From positions 1 to 64,000 of the forward strand of contig PUQB01000474.1 in NCBI GenBank assembly GCA_003024785.1: a DNA stretch of 64,000 bases. Direction: 5' to 3'. The translations under genes and the position numbers were made by a program. Source of the stretch: Selaginella tamariscina. Lineage: Eukaryota; Streptophyta; Lycopodiopsida; Selaginellales; Selaginellaceae. Shown in pieces: positions 12,097 to 24,600 of this stretch. Every line of letters starts with the position of its first letter. Within the stretch, counting starts at the first letter, position 1. The notes under the pieces were generated by a model, which was not told where the DNA came from, ran no database searches, and saw only the letters and a list, made by a program, of their open reading frames with translations.

Positions 12097-12315
12097 CGTT
12101 CAAAAAACCCTAACCTAGGTGATTTACAATTAATTATTTATATTAAAACATAGAAAGTATACTCTGTGGTATTAAATCCGTAATTGTTCTGCCTGGAATT
12201 ATTTCCTGCACATTAAACAAAACTATTATTATTATTATTAAATAAAATTAATAATTTAATTAGTTAACTCATTGTTTAGCTCTCTCTCTATGTGCAATAT
12301 TACCTGGAGGACGAA

Positions 12316-14458
12316 CTAAGTTGCAGCATATGCATTAGAAACTAGTATATACATCTCAGAGTTCCTGTCATCCATGTCAACTACGTGTTTGGAGGTGTGT
12401 CTCAGTCTCTGTACATCACCACCTGACTTGCAAGCAGTGAGAAAGCTTGTCCACTCCATGACTCCAGGAAGAAATGGCATACTCTTGATCATCTCCTCGG
12501 CCTTTTGGACATGCCCAGCCCGACAGAGCGCATCCAGAAAGCACGAGTAGTGCTCCTCTCTAGGTATTAAACTGTAGTAATGCATATTATGCAGATAGTT
12601 TCGAGCACCTGCCACATATCCAACATGGCACAGCACTTAACACCCCTGTAAACGTGATCTCATTGGGGTGTACACCTTCAACTTCTAGATCCCAGAAGAT
12701 ACTTAAAAAACTCCTCAAAACGCCCATTCAGAGCGTACAACGAAATCATGTGCATTCCATAGTGCAACATCTCTCTGTTCCAAACGCTCGAACAACGCCC
12801 TTGCGTTCTGGATGTGCCCGTGTTGGGCGTATCCCATTATGATTATCGTCCACGAGATAGTATCTCTCTCTGGCATTTCCTCAAACAGCTCTCTTGCTTG
12901 TTCTACTTCCCCTCCTGGCAGATTGCTTCAAGGATCGTGTTCCATGCCACTAAGTTCTTCCCTGGTGTTGCTTCGAAAATTGCTCGCGCTTCCTGTATGT
13001 ACCCATGACGAGCGTATGCTGTGATCATTGTAGTCCATGATATCACGTCTTGCCTGGGCATTCTATCAAGCTCCTGATGAGGTAAATACAGTATGAGTAC
13101 AACACACACGCACACACGTATATTACCTGCTTGGCTTCCTCAAGATAACCAAGTTGAGCATATGCTGAAACCATGATATTACAACTGACTATGTCCCTCC
13201 TAGGCATGGTCTCGTACAAGGACTTCACATCACTGATACGTTGCGATTGGGCATATGCTGCCATGATTGTGTTCCATGCAACCATGTCTCTCTCCGGCAT
13301 CTCTAGGAACAAAGCTTTGGCATTCTCAAGCTTCCCAGCTTGGGCCTCAGCCGACATAAGTGTCGACCATGAAACAATGTCGTGTTCAGGCATTCTAGCG
13401 AACAAATGCCATGCTTCCTGTAGGTACCCGTTCTGAGCATAGACTGCAAGCATGATATTCCATGTTCTTATGTTCCTCTTGGGCATCCTGTCGAAGACAT
13501 TCCTGGCCTCGAGTGGATCACCTATCTCACCATACGCCTTCACCAATGCTGTCCAGAGGACAACATCTGGACTAGGAATGGACTGGAACATTGCTTTACA
13601 CTTGTCAATATGTCTGTTTTGGGCGTATCCCATGATCATGGGTGTACATGATATGAGGTCCCTCTCCGGCATTCCGTCGTAAATCTCTTTAGCTTTATCC
13701 AGATCCCCGTTCTGAACGTACATCGAAACCATCGTGTTCCATGAGAAGCTGTTCCATTGTGGCATGTCCTCGAACAGTCTCTGTGCCTCGTGGATATGCC
13801 CGTGACGAGCATATGCAGCAAGCATAGAAGACCACGAAACAATGTTCTTCTCGGTCATCTTTTCAAATATGAGTATCGCTTCTTTGAGATCCCCGTACTC
13901 AGCAAGTGCCACTAACATCGTAGTGAAGGAAACCGTGTTCGGATTCGCCATTTGATCAAAGAGCTTCCTCGCTTTCTGCATCTCCCCAATCTGAGCATAC
14001 GCACGGATCATGGCATTCCAGGTGATAGCATTCCTTTGAGGCATGCATTCAAAGAGCTCCTCTGCGTCGGCTAGTTTACCAGCTTGTGCAAGTGCATTGA
14101 TCAGTACATTTCCAGAAATCACGTCCTTGTGAGGCATTCTCGCGTATAATCTGTTACCCTCCTCGAGATGTCCATTCTGGGCATATGCTGTGATCATGAT
14201 GTTCCACGAGAATGAGTTCGGTTCCTCTATCTTGTCGAATACTGCTCTTGCAGCCTCGGTAGACCCACATTTCCCGTACATCTCCACGAGCAGATTGCAA
14301 AGTAATCTGTTCTTCCGGTGGCTACTATGGAGAATTTCCGAGTGTACCTGCTTGCTCAATGACAAATCTCTCTCTACAATAGCGTGTTTTACGAGCTCAA
14401 TGTATGAATCAAGTACATTCTCATTAGTTCGGGCTTGAAAAGGTGTTGGGACCTGCAT
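12316..14458 (-). CDS. Pentatricopeptide repeat protein (31-residue repeats, E-like end), 53-bp intron
   Basis: PPR proteins bind organellar RNA for editing, splicing or stability. Exon 1 (14458-13127) is one open frame of 444 codons: an N-terminal region ([32 protein letters not shown]) then about twelve tandem 31-residue repeats of the form MP-x-RD-V-SWN-M-AYAQ-G-EA. A GT-AG intron (13126-13074, 53 bp, phase 0) joins to [13 protein letters not shown]. Exon 2 continues the repeats and ends in an E-motif-like segment ([24 protein letters not shown]) at about 12316. Exon 2 has four one-base breaks: one G short at about 12905, one extra base near 12752, one extra G near 12686 and one indel near 12637. 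No DYW deaminase domain is seen. A possible donor just after the end (CTCCAG/GTAATA) may add a further exon. An organellar signal cannot be judged by eye. Confidence 0.8.
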
Positions 14459-15089
14459 GAATGGTTGCTTGCAACTTCAAATTTGAAAATAAAAAATATT
14501 CTTGTGATTAAGCATATTCCAGCCAGTATCTGACCGCTAGATTAACAAATGTATCCTATTTGTTAAATCCATGTGGCGATTCAGCGCAGGCACTCTCAGC
14601 TTGGGGAGATATACTGCTCATTATCCACTGCTGCTATATATCTGCACTAAATAATGGTGTGTGTGTGTGTGTGAGAGAGAGAGAGGTTGCCAATTTAAGC
14701 AAGCGTAGAATACTATGAAACACCTTTCTTTTTCGTGCACTATCAAGTCCAAGCCTTTGATCAAGTTCGGCTGGCAGCTCCTTAATGTCTACATAGTATA
14801 TACTAATGTGATATCCTAGGCCAATGGATTCTTGACAATCTCGATTCTTGTTGTAAATGAGACAACTCAGTTTAATAATCGTACGTGGTAACCCTTTCAG
14901 GTTTTCTACACGTAAAACTGTATTCTTAATAGCCAAGTCAAAAAAGAAGAATTCTCACACTGTACACAGACACGTACGCACACATGTGGTTATAATCTAG
15001 CATTTGCCATGTGGCTATGCCACAGTTTTTATCAAATACGAGAAACAGTGCGGATTCTAATAATATAACACGCTCTATATACACATCAT
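14459..15089. other. Spacer between PPR gene and L3, with a coding-like block on the minus strand
   Basis: At 14936-14690 on the minus strand a frame reads VENLKGLPRT then DIKELPAELDQRLGLDSARKRK. A related but degenerate block sits downstream of L4 (about 53785-53870) and of L5 (58960-59065). The family is not recognised. A (GT)n(GA)n run is at 14657-14684. From about 14940 to 15060 the sequence matches the 3-prime flank of L4. Confidence 0.3.
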
Positions 15090-16530
15090 TTATTTCCTCC
15101 AGTGAGCAGGAACTCCAAGCTCGGGTTTGAGAAAGTCAGAGCTCTTGTTAATTAGCTTGAGGTCTCTCTTACCGGAGGGTACAAAGGCCTTCTTCGGCCC
15201 TTGATAACCATCCACAAGATGTAACAGACCTTCCAAGTTGTGCTGTTCAACCAGTCCCCCGTCCTCCCTGAGGTAAGGAGACAGGTTACTGTCCAGTGCC
15301 AAATGTGTCCCAACGTGACAATATGTCCAGGGAAAGATATCCAGCATCTGCAAGACGAACGTCCCCATGTTTTCGTTGAGTAAAACTCCAGGAACCTTGG
15401 GCACCATGTCCTTCCTGTTGAACACCCTCAGGACCTTGATTCCGAGCTCATCGCATCGCTCCTTAAAGTCTACATCCCCAACACGAGGCGCCGAGAACGA
15501 GAACACAGCGACAGGAATTGCTGGAGTTGTACTTGCTTTCTCATTGACTTTAACAGACAGGGTGTTCTTGACTAGAGTCGTTTCCGATTTTCCCGCCGTT
15601 ACGGTTAATGTGTCCTTGTCTAGCCTTGTCTCTACCCTGGGAGATGGACTGGCCAAAGCTTCCTCATGCGTTGCCTCTATTTTCATCCGATCCGACTTCT
15701 CTTTGAGTTCACTCAACTCATACACAGTAAACGATGCCTTGGGGTGACAAGAGATGCGGGGATAGTTGCTTAACATGCACCGGCAATGGAGAAAGTTGCC
15801 TGGTGTTCACTCCCAGCTCTGCAATGTCATAAGCACACAGGAGAGCCAAGGCTCCTCCCAAGCTGTGCCCAGTGACCGTGATGCTCAGCTCTTCGTTTTT
15901 ATAAACACTGAGCAGCCTGCCGATCTCAAACAGAACTTGGTAGCGTGCACTCTGTTGGTTATACCTACTGTTGGGGACGTAAGAAGTGTATTACTGAGGA
16001 ACCCAGCCTCCACCTCAACCCCTTGTTAAGTCGTCGTGCGGGTCGAGTCCACATGGCTTTAAAACGTCTTTGATGTTCTCTATCCACTCAAGCTTGGTGA
16101 CAGTCCCACGCCAAGCGATGGCAATATCCCGCCGTCCCAGCCGTTTGATCTCTTCCTCAGAAGTAGTCACTGCAATGAAGCCCATCCAGTTGGAGTCTCT
16201 GCTCCACGTGTCCTCCCCAGTTTCGGGCTGCTTGAAGAAATCCGGCAACCACAAACTGGAGGTTGCATATATGAACTTGGTGATCTCATATCCGGTGTTC
16301 GGCAATCCTACGCTTGCCAGAAGCTCCTCCTTGGTGTATCTGGAGTTTCCACACTGAGTGGATGACTCGTCGTACTCGAAACAGTCGTAGCATGCCTGAG
16401 CGAATTCACCGTATCTGATGGTCTCCCTCCGGAGGTTATCATCCACTGATTCACCGCCCGTTTCAGGAAGCAAGTTCTTCCAGTCCTTGGCACCTTGTAT
16501 TTCTCGCCAGCACTCACTAAGAGGAGCCAT
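15090..16530 (-). pseudogene. Lipase copy L3, class-3 lipase (PLA1-II type), best preserved but frame-broken
   Basis: Start ATG at 16530-16528 (MAPLSECW); an in-frame ATG eight codons further upstream (16554) is also present, only in this copy. The first part is open to the DDLTRG block, where a C4 run at 16019-16022 is two bases short of the in-frame length and gives an immediate TGA. Further changes are a 2-base loss near 15990 and small indels between 15730 and 15800 that delete part of the HKHNMAK segment. The last 228 codons are intact and carry [20 protein letters not shown] (Asp) and HNLEGLLHL (His); GHSLGG lies near 15858-15875. The length of about 480 codons suits the family. It could be a recently dead gene or a working gene with errors. 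Its 3-prime flank is shared with L4. Confidence 0.85.
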
Positions 16531-16554
16531 TGCAGACTTGTACTCAGTCGACAT

Positions 16555-16710
16555 GATGGATATCTTGAAAATCTAAAGCATACTTATGGAGCTCCTGTTT
16601 AAATAAAATCAACTAACTTGTCATTAAAAGAACTTGATGTAATTTAACGACGGAAGGTGAATGGGACACGTGTGTACTTTGCCCTTTTCACCCTGTTTTG
16701 GACTGAGGAC
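16555..16710 (-). promoter_or_regulatory. L3 upstream region, shortened and lacking the TATA box
   Basis: It is homologous to the L1, L2 and L4 upstream regions, with GGGCAAA at about 16680 and CAAAACAGGG nearby. The segment holding TATAAAAATC in the others is deleted between about 16645 and 16660. A CACGTG G-box core lies at about 16665-16670 at the edge of the deletion. Confidence 0.5.
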
Positions 16711-16839
16711 TAGTATAGTATATGAGTTACAGCCCTATGCACGTGAAACAGTCCCTAATGACTCTAGATGCATTAAATAAGGTAGGACTTAACACAGTTT
16801 GTCCTCTGAACGTGGTTCTAAATGCATTAAATAAGTGTG

Positions 16840-17732
16840 TTAGAGGGGTGGGGGAGAAAGAAGATACCTGCAAGACAATATCAGCATGGTCAATGCAGCA
16901 TAGAAAGCATTAGAGATAACATTGCCGAGTGAAAGGAATACAATCTCTGGCTCACGCTCACATTTGTGCAAGTCGGGACAGATTGACAGCTTCCTTATCC
17001 ATGGTACTGCAAGACATGACACCTTAATGAGCAGCCAGAAAACCTGTATACATGTAATCCCCTCTCATGTTAAGCTTCCTTAAGCTTTTAGGACCCTGCA
17101 GAACAACTGTACCACCCTCCAGTATCAGCTCAATTTCAGCTACCACACATTCACATATAGTCACACTCGTTGCAAATGCTGCTTGAACCTCGAGCAGCAT
17201 ACTTAATGTTTCTAATCTTTGGGCAAGACAAAGTGATTTGCTCCATGAACAGTGTGCAAAATCTGCATTTTAAATGCATAATTTATGTAAAACCCTAGAA
17301 ATTATGCATTTTACACCCCAAAATAGGCACTGTCATTGGAAAATGTTTTATATAAAGTTACTTGAGGTTCACACAATAAGTAGATTAATTAAATGAATGC
17401 CTTGAATATAATTATTTAGGTTAGATATAGCAAGACAATATAATTGAAATCCTCTGTATGTGTGCTTTCTATGTGTGCATATGAGAGAGGAGAGTAGCAG
17501 TCAACAATGTTCTCATTAATATAAAGGCCCCAACCATGTATGCACTAACTACTGCATACACACACATGTATACAGGGACTTGCCTTCTAGACAAAGCACT
17601 TTGAAACAATTGAGAAAGGTAGTGGAAAACCATAGCATTCTCTGGAGCATCAACCTTTTGTAGAGCAAAATTAATACTCAAAACTCTCATGGTATTGACA
17701 AGAAAGTTCCAATTGAATTTATAACCACACAC
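16840..17732 (-). other. Unidentified exon-like blocks, possible multi-exon gene or relic
   Basis: Three protein-like stretches lie in order on the minus strand: 17732-17590 (VNTMRVLSINFALQKVDAP then FHYLSQLFQSALSRR), about 17260-17034 (CLAQRLETLSMLLEVQAAF, then ECVVAEIELILEGGTVVLQG, then RGDYMYTGFLAAH) and about 17010-16860 (VPWIRKLSICPDLHKCE, then NAFYAALTMLILSC), the last ending in CTTGCAG/GTATCT. The composition looks like real protein and the blocks are flanked by plausible splice sites, but I do not recognise the family. No start codon is evident. Confidence 0.3.
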
Positions 17733-18700
17733 AAGGACCCAATTTTATGTGGTTTTAAGACGAGGTGCATAGTTTTTAATTAAGTTTTTCTTTAATACAA
17801 TTCATATTAGCCATGTTGGTTAATAAAAATCATTTTGGTAACATAATTATGCTTATCATGATTCGTATCCTTCTTCTTTATTAAGTTCTGTTGAAGAACT
17901 GTCATAGTATTCATATTGGTAATCAACTATCAACTTAAAACTTGTGTATTCGACCAATATTTATTAATGTGAAATTATTTGTGTTATTACATGTCTTCAA
18001 AGTTAACATGGTTTTCAATATGATTATTAATATCCCAGGGGTTCACTTACATTAGTAATCGACTTTACGTTTACTCTTAAATATACTTATTTGTTATAAC
18101 CCCTAATATACATTATATGCTTATAAGCATAATGTAAAATCTTTGTTCAAGTAAAATATTAATATGGTTTTTAATAAGAACATTAATAGTTTTGTTTACT
18201 TCAATTTGAGAATGATTTCTAAAGTGATATGTAAAGTGGTCATTATTATATTTAATTATTAATAAGAAAGTATTTAATGAGAATATATCACACGGCCTAC
18301 CTTCTAAAATACTTACAAATTTTTGGGCCTTGATAGTTTTTTCATGTTACAAATGGCTTTCCATATGTGGAGAGTGTGATTTCATCTCTTGCAAGCAGTT
18401 TGTTATTTGCACACACAAACCACATCGTGTATGTGAGATCATTGTGGAGTATGAATGCCTGCTTCGCCTGGTGAATCAAATCTGGCTCACCCAGGTGGAG
18501 TATCCTCACCATAACTTCAAGACACGAACACAACATTCAATTTTTTGGACACAAATATGAAACACAGAAATGAACACAGATAAACACAAATAAAAACATG
18601 AATATTCTCTAGAGTATTTTATTCATCACTCGTTAGAAGCTCCTCTCGTTAGCATTATAATCATCTTCATCTTCTCAATATCAACATCACTAATCTGAAA
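17733..18700. other. AT-rich spacer
   Basis: No gene seen. The part near 18500-18650 adjoins the hAT relic and may include its terminal region, but no clear terminal inverted repeat was found. Confidence 0.5.
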
Positions 18701-18711
18701 AATACTTCCAC

Positions 18712-20350
18712 CTAGCTCAATCCCATGAACTTGTTGTAGGAAGTGTGGTTGGTTATCAACTTGGTATTATTGGTCATAAATACCAAGTCTATAGTCTGGC
18801 TCACTGCCAAATAATTCTTCTTTTTTGAAGCGATGTGCCCAAAGATGTTAAACAATCGCTCCACAGATGAAGAAGAACTTGCTTGACTAAGCACTTGAAT
18901 TGCTAACCTCTGCAAATCTGGACTAGAGTAGCTGTTGTCCTCCCACCATTGCACAAAACCCTTTATTGTACGATCCATTTGGGAGTCCCAGGTGTCAAAA
19001 CTACCCTCAAAGTTTCTGTATTAGCAAAGCTGATTTTTTTTATAATTGACCTTTACTGATTATCAGGGAACTGCATCTCCAAATATGTATTCCAATCCTT
19101 AGAAACCTCCCTGGATTTTTCCTGTGCTCACCTCTAAAACTCTAGATCAAGCACGTATGCCACAGAGTGAAAGGTGCTATGATAATCCCACCACTTATTT
19201 GAAATTAGCTGGTTCAGCTTGTCGTACCTAAGATCATCTTCCTCTAGTTTATGGATGTTCTTGCTCATTTGGTCCATCCCCTCGTAGACCTTCCCAACCA
19301 TAGGCATGTCTTTGTTAACCATCAACAAATACATCACCCTCTCAAAACAACAAGCATGTGTTCGACCTCGTCCTAGTATTTATAGTTGAACATAGTTCCT
19401 TGACATCCTTTCCCAGCATTTGTCCTCGACTTGGGCCTTGAGTTGTAAGCGTCGCTCAAAAACTTTTGTTGTAGCTTTAGCCTCAGCTCCACCAATCTCT
19501 CCATCATAAGAAAGTTATTGCCAAATCATGTTTCGTTGAACTTCAACACTTGTTGTGAAGAGAAGGATGCTAAAATGCCACTAGATGTGATAGTGAGGAA
19601 GCTAAGAGCTTTCCCATCATCTAGAAGCCCAACCATCCATGGTAGTTTTGCAAAATCCTTGAGAATGTTGTTCAAACAATGAGCGAAGCAAGGAGCCCAC
19701 ACAATCTTTGGCCTCTCCGCCTCTAGAATCTTGGTAGCAGCCTTGTTTGAAGCCTCGTTGTTTGTGATAACAAGAAGAGCATTTTCCTCTTCGACAATCT
19801 CGATACCTCGCTCCTATGTTGTGAAGACATTATAGCAGTCTTCCCGCTAAACATATATCAATAACCTCAAGGAAAGTTGACTGTCCTCTGTTGTATGCAA
19901 CAAGCCCCATGATATAATGATTCCTTGTGTCGTTCCATGCAACAGCGACAAGAGTAACCCTACAATTCTTCCAGCGTGCTTTCACCTTGGCAAGTTGAAC
20001 TTCGAGATTGACTTTCTCCACTTGCAACAATTGTTCTCACAATGCCGTCTCTATTGGAGGGTCGTAGGGAATCCCATGCCTTGCAATCTATTGCACCATT
20101 TCCTTGAAATGACGGGAATGCACCTTTCACATAGTCCGTGTTAACATGGCTCCCAACCGTGTTTGCAAGACCATAGCAACACGCCATGGTTCACGGTGTG
20201 TTTTGGAGCTATGGCTTCCACACATAAATGATTGCCAAATATCTCTAAAATCTTCCAGCTTTGTCAAGCATTAGCTGAAACACATCCAACAGCAAAGCAT
20301 CCCACTGTACTTTGTCCATGCTCCTAAGTGATTTTCCTTTTTTGAGGACA
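18712..20350 (-). mobile_element. Degenerate hAT-family DNA transposon (transposase relic)
   Basis: Cut-and-paste transposase of the hAT superfamily. The minus strand holds, in order, a DUF659-like segment (20030-19860: ARWKNCRVTLVA, WNDTRNHYIMGLVAYN), an internal segment (19337-19134: LISNKWWDYHSTFHSVAYVLD) and the C-terminal dimerisation domain hATC (18978-18740: WWEDNSYSSPDLQRLAIQVL, SSSSVERLFNIFGHI). These are split by stops and frame changes, so the element is dead. Sequence near 20280-20350 (SMDKVQWDALLLDVFQLMLD) is probably still element-derived. The ends and target-site duplication were not located. Confidence 0.75.
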
Positions 20351-20479
20351 CAACCCACATACACATAAAGATACACATACTATAAAATCGTTGGTCGTTG
20401 ACCCAAATTATGTAACGGAAGTTTACATCCGATGGCTAATATCCTATAACAATATGGGATATGTTCAACTGTGCAATGT

Positions 20480-21030
20480 TGAATCTTTGATGAAGGCATA
20501 CAATGACCTAGTAGTAAAGGCCAGGAATGTGTTGTTGGAAATGCCCAATAGAATATCATCATAGGAACGTCATGATCATAGAATATGCCCTAGTTGCTGG
20601 AACTTATGAAGCCTAAGTAGGGAAACATATGGAGTCGAATGCCTGAGAGATATGGTTGTGTGAAACACAATAATGGCAGCATAGGTCCAAATGCAAAAGT
20701 ACCAATATCATGGTTGTAGTGGTTAGATTGAGGACGTCAAGCAGGTAATATACATGTGTGAGCATGTGTGGAAGTCATACTATCTCATCTTTCCATGATT
20801 TTGATAAAATGCCTAAATGAAATGTGATATCATGAATTACAATGAGCACAGCATATGTCCAACATGGTTATGTCGAGGACCCATGAGGAATCTTTGGAGC
20901 AACACCAAAGAATAACTTATTAGCATGGAATCAATTTTCCTTACCACAAGCAAGAGAGCTCTTCAAAGAAGGATACTATCTTGTGGAGGATCATCATAAA
21001 CAACACAAAAACCTTCCAATGTGCATTGCA
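20480..21030 (+). pseudogene. PPR pseudogene fragment
   Basis: Degenerate relative of the local PPR gene: pieces read LLEMPNR, NTIMAA, and near 20885-20990 GIFGATPKNNLLAWN, PQARELFKEG, matching the region of the intact gene around [17 protein letters not shown] and [14 protein letters not shown]. It is full of stops. It lies opposite in orientation to the fragment at 21181-21338. Confidence 0.6.
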
Positions 21031-21180
21031 ATTATTAGTTTGACACTAGAACATTGTAACATTAGATCTTAAAGGTATACCTCTTGAACTTTATACACAT
21101 ACTATACAATTGTTACTAAGAAATAATTCTTCTTATCTAATTATATATTATGTGGCTATGGGATCACACCACGTGTGGCC

Positions 21181-21338
21181 CTAAATACTAACGAAAGAAT
21201 GAGTGCCTACTACTCTTATTGCCTTAAGAGAGTCACATTTTCCATGCATCTCTACAAACAGATTGGAGAGCAATATGTTCTCCCAATCAGCTGTTTTGGA
21301 GGAATTTTTGAGTGCATGATAACAAAATCTATCTATGG
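21181..21338 (-). pseudogene. PPR pseudogene, N-terminal part interrupted by Gypsy element E
   Basis: The minus strand reads NILLSNLFVEMHGKCDS, matching [16 protein letters not shown] of the intact PPR. The preceding part of the same N-terminus (matching [12 protein letters not shown]) lies on the other side of element E at about 26165-26056. The element therefore landed in an already duplicated PPR copy. Confidence 0.65.
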
Positions 21339-21600
21339 TGTTAACACTCAAGTGTATGAACATGCACACAAGATCTGCCAACTCAAACCTCCAACCAAAA
21401 ACACGTAGACTTGCAATATCATGTGCTTAACACACAAGTTTGTACTTTTTGTTAGTACTCAATTTGTCTTAACCTTAAATACTTTTGTCCACTTTATATC
21501 ATAAGCCTATATCCTTTTATGGATTCTTTTATTTACGGACTCTTCTATTTATGGACTATGTACCTTTATGGGACTTCTTACGCAATTCTACTTCCTTACA
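21339..21600 (-). repeat. Element E LTR (3-prime, by orientation)
   Basis: Aligns with 25723-26055 with internal deletions; starts TGTTAACACTC and ends CTTCCTTACA on the plus strand. Confidence 0.8.
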
Positions 21601-24600
21601 TTCCATATTCAAGTTTTTAGTGTGCACACATTAACTCATGTATTACCACGTCAACGTTTTAGAGGAGCACCATCAACTTGCTCTGGGAGTTGATCAATTG
21701 TTGGTGCATCTTTAAGAATATCAATCCAATATTCACCTCGGATCAAAACATTTTTCAATTGGCTAACATGAAAAATAAGGTGTATACGCATGTTTCATGT
21801 TAACCAATTGAAAAATGCTTTGATCCGAAGCATACCCTAGTAGGTATCTTTAATTTATATGCAACATTATTAACTTTCTCAATAATCTCAAATGGACTAG
21901 CATACCTAGGAGTCAATTTATCACATTTACCTTTGTGTAGATCTTCAATAGAAGATTTTTTATAAGTCGAAGGAAATATCACTTAAACATAAACTTCATC
22001 ACACACATGAAAGTGACGAAATGAATGATATTTATTAGCATGACAATCATGAGCTTTAAAAATATTAAGCCAAAAATCACTAATAAACTTAATATCTCGA
22101 TCATCACAAGGCATACATACTCATGGTGGGAAATACCTCTGACATATACAAACATGATAAGTCCATAACTTTAGAATCTGTTTTAAAAGGTAAAAAACGA
22201 GCATACTTAGTTATACGGTCAATTATAACCCATATTTGCTCATGCTTTTGGTGTGTCTTTGGTAAATGAGTAATAAAATCCAAAGAGATACTTTCTCATG
22301 TTCATGTGGAACATCTAACTCATGCAATAAGCTAGGATGTGCAACTCGCTCAACCTTAACTGACTCACACGTAGTACATGTTTTGATATAATTACATATA
22401 TCACTCTTCATATTTTTCTAGTAAAACCTTCATTTAACTAGATCATATGTTTTCTTTTCACCCAAGTGTCCAGCCAACGGGCTATTATGCATCTCAAACA
22501 TAATACAACAAAGTATTTCTCTATCCTTACGAACATATAATCGCCCCTTATAAAATAACATGCCATTATGCACGGTATACAGCTCTACAGGCACAATTCA
22601 ATTTTTAGCTTCTTGATCCTTAGTTTGAGCAACTAGAATGTATTTCACCAAGGGACTATGTAACTTGGATATAGTATTTAAGCACTTAACACGTGATAAT
22701 GCATCTGCTACCACGTTATTTTATCTTCCTTATATATTATTTCCATATAAGGAAATTCATTCAAAAATAATTTCCATCGTGCATGATGAGCATTTAAATC
22801 TTTAGTGTCTTACAATACTATAGTGGCTTATGATCAATATACACCTTAAATAATTAGCCATTATAGAGATAATGTCTCCATAACTTTAATGCATGAACTA
22901 TAGCCAATAGTTCTTGTTCTTATGTGGAATAACGCTTTTCCACATCACTAAGTTTTCTGCTTCATAAGCAATTACATGCCCATGTTGCAGGAGCACAACA
23001 CCGAGTGTTGCCCCACATGCATCCACATAAACCACGTAAGGTTGCATTATCTGCTATAGCAAGCACAAGTGTTTGAGTTAACAAACTTAAGCATTTAAAA
23101 GCTATCATTCTGACTAGCTTCCCACACGAAGGGTACATTGTGTTTAAGTAGGTTTGTTAAAGGCAAAGCCACCCTTGAAAATCCAAGGACAAAACGTCTA
23201 TAATAATTAGCTAAACCCATAAAACTACGTAATTCATTCACATTCCATGGAATTGGTCAGTTTTTTGCAAAAGAAACCATGTATTTTACTTCTGGTTTAA
23301 AAAATTCACACTTAGACATTTTACATATAATTTATGCTTACGTAAAACTTCTAACACTTTTTTAAATGTAACAAATGTTCGGTAGGAGTTTTACTATATA
23401 TTAAAATATCGTTAAGAACACTTGCACAAATTGGTCAATATAGTGAAAAAATGTTATTCATTAAAAGTAGCAGGTGCATTAGTAACCCAAAAGGCATTAC
23501 TAGAAATTCATAATGACCTTTGTTCGAAAAGCTGTTTTCATCACATCTGTTCTCGAACAGTTACTTGGTGATAGCCACTCCTTAGGTCTATCTTTGTAAA
23601 CATGCCAACCTATAAAAATATCATCAGCTCGTGGCATATAGGATGTTTATTTTTATAGTGGTCTTATTAAGCATACGATAATCAATACACAGTCTCATAG
23701 ACCCATCTTTTTTCTTAACTAACAACATATATGCTTCCAAAGGGAGACTTACTAGTTGTATAAAACCTTGAGATATAAGCTCTTGAACTTGCTTTTTAAC
23801 CTCAAGTTCCTCTAAATGAGTTAATTGATAAGAATTGGCTTAGTCCCACTCTCAAGATCAATTTCATGCTCAATTTCTGCCGTGGGGGAAGCCCTGAGGC
23901 AAGTATAGGAAATACATCTGTATATTCCTTTAATATATATTGCAATTGAGCATTATACAAGTCCTTATTCTCACGTGTTGTAAGTTTAACACTTAACTTT
24001 GAAGTTAAGCAAGAATTATCGTATTTGACATTTTCAGCTATGGAATTCTCCTAGCTATAACTTTATGACAATTTGGCTTGCAAGTAAGTGAATTTAGGGT
24101 TTAGGTTAATCCTAGGTTTAACACCTAAACCCAATTAGCATTAATTCATGTTTTAAGTTTAATAAGGTATGTCTATCTCTAATAACTATATTACCATGTT
24201 CATCTAATATTAAAGGACGTACTGAACATGATTGTTATCAATCTTTGAAGCATCTCCATATCACACACATACACCAAATAACTTGCAGTGGAATTCCTTA
24301 TTGCTCGCTTCATGGAAGTTGCAGAAAGTACTTACTAGGAGAAGTATACTTCCTTACATGCCAAACTAGCTTAGAACTATTGTGCTTTATGGAAACTTCA
24401 TAAGTATTTCAATCAATTACTGGTGTCATCTTCTTAAACCAAGACATGTCAAAGATGATATCATACCGATTCAAGTAAGCCACAAAAAGTCCTCCATTGT
24501 AGTGCCCTCTACAGTTAATGGTATAGTAACTATACCATGATGCTCATGTGGATCTATAATAGCCTCTTCAATATAATATGGATTTGTAGTTTTCACTGGT

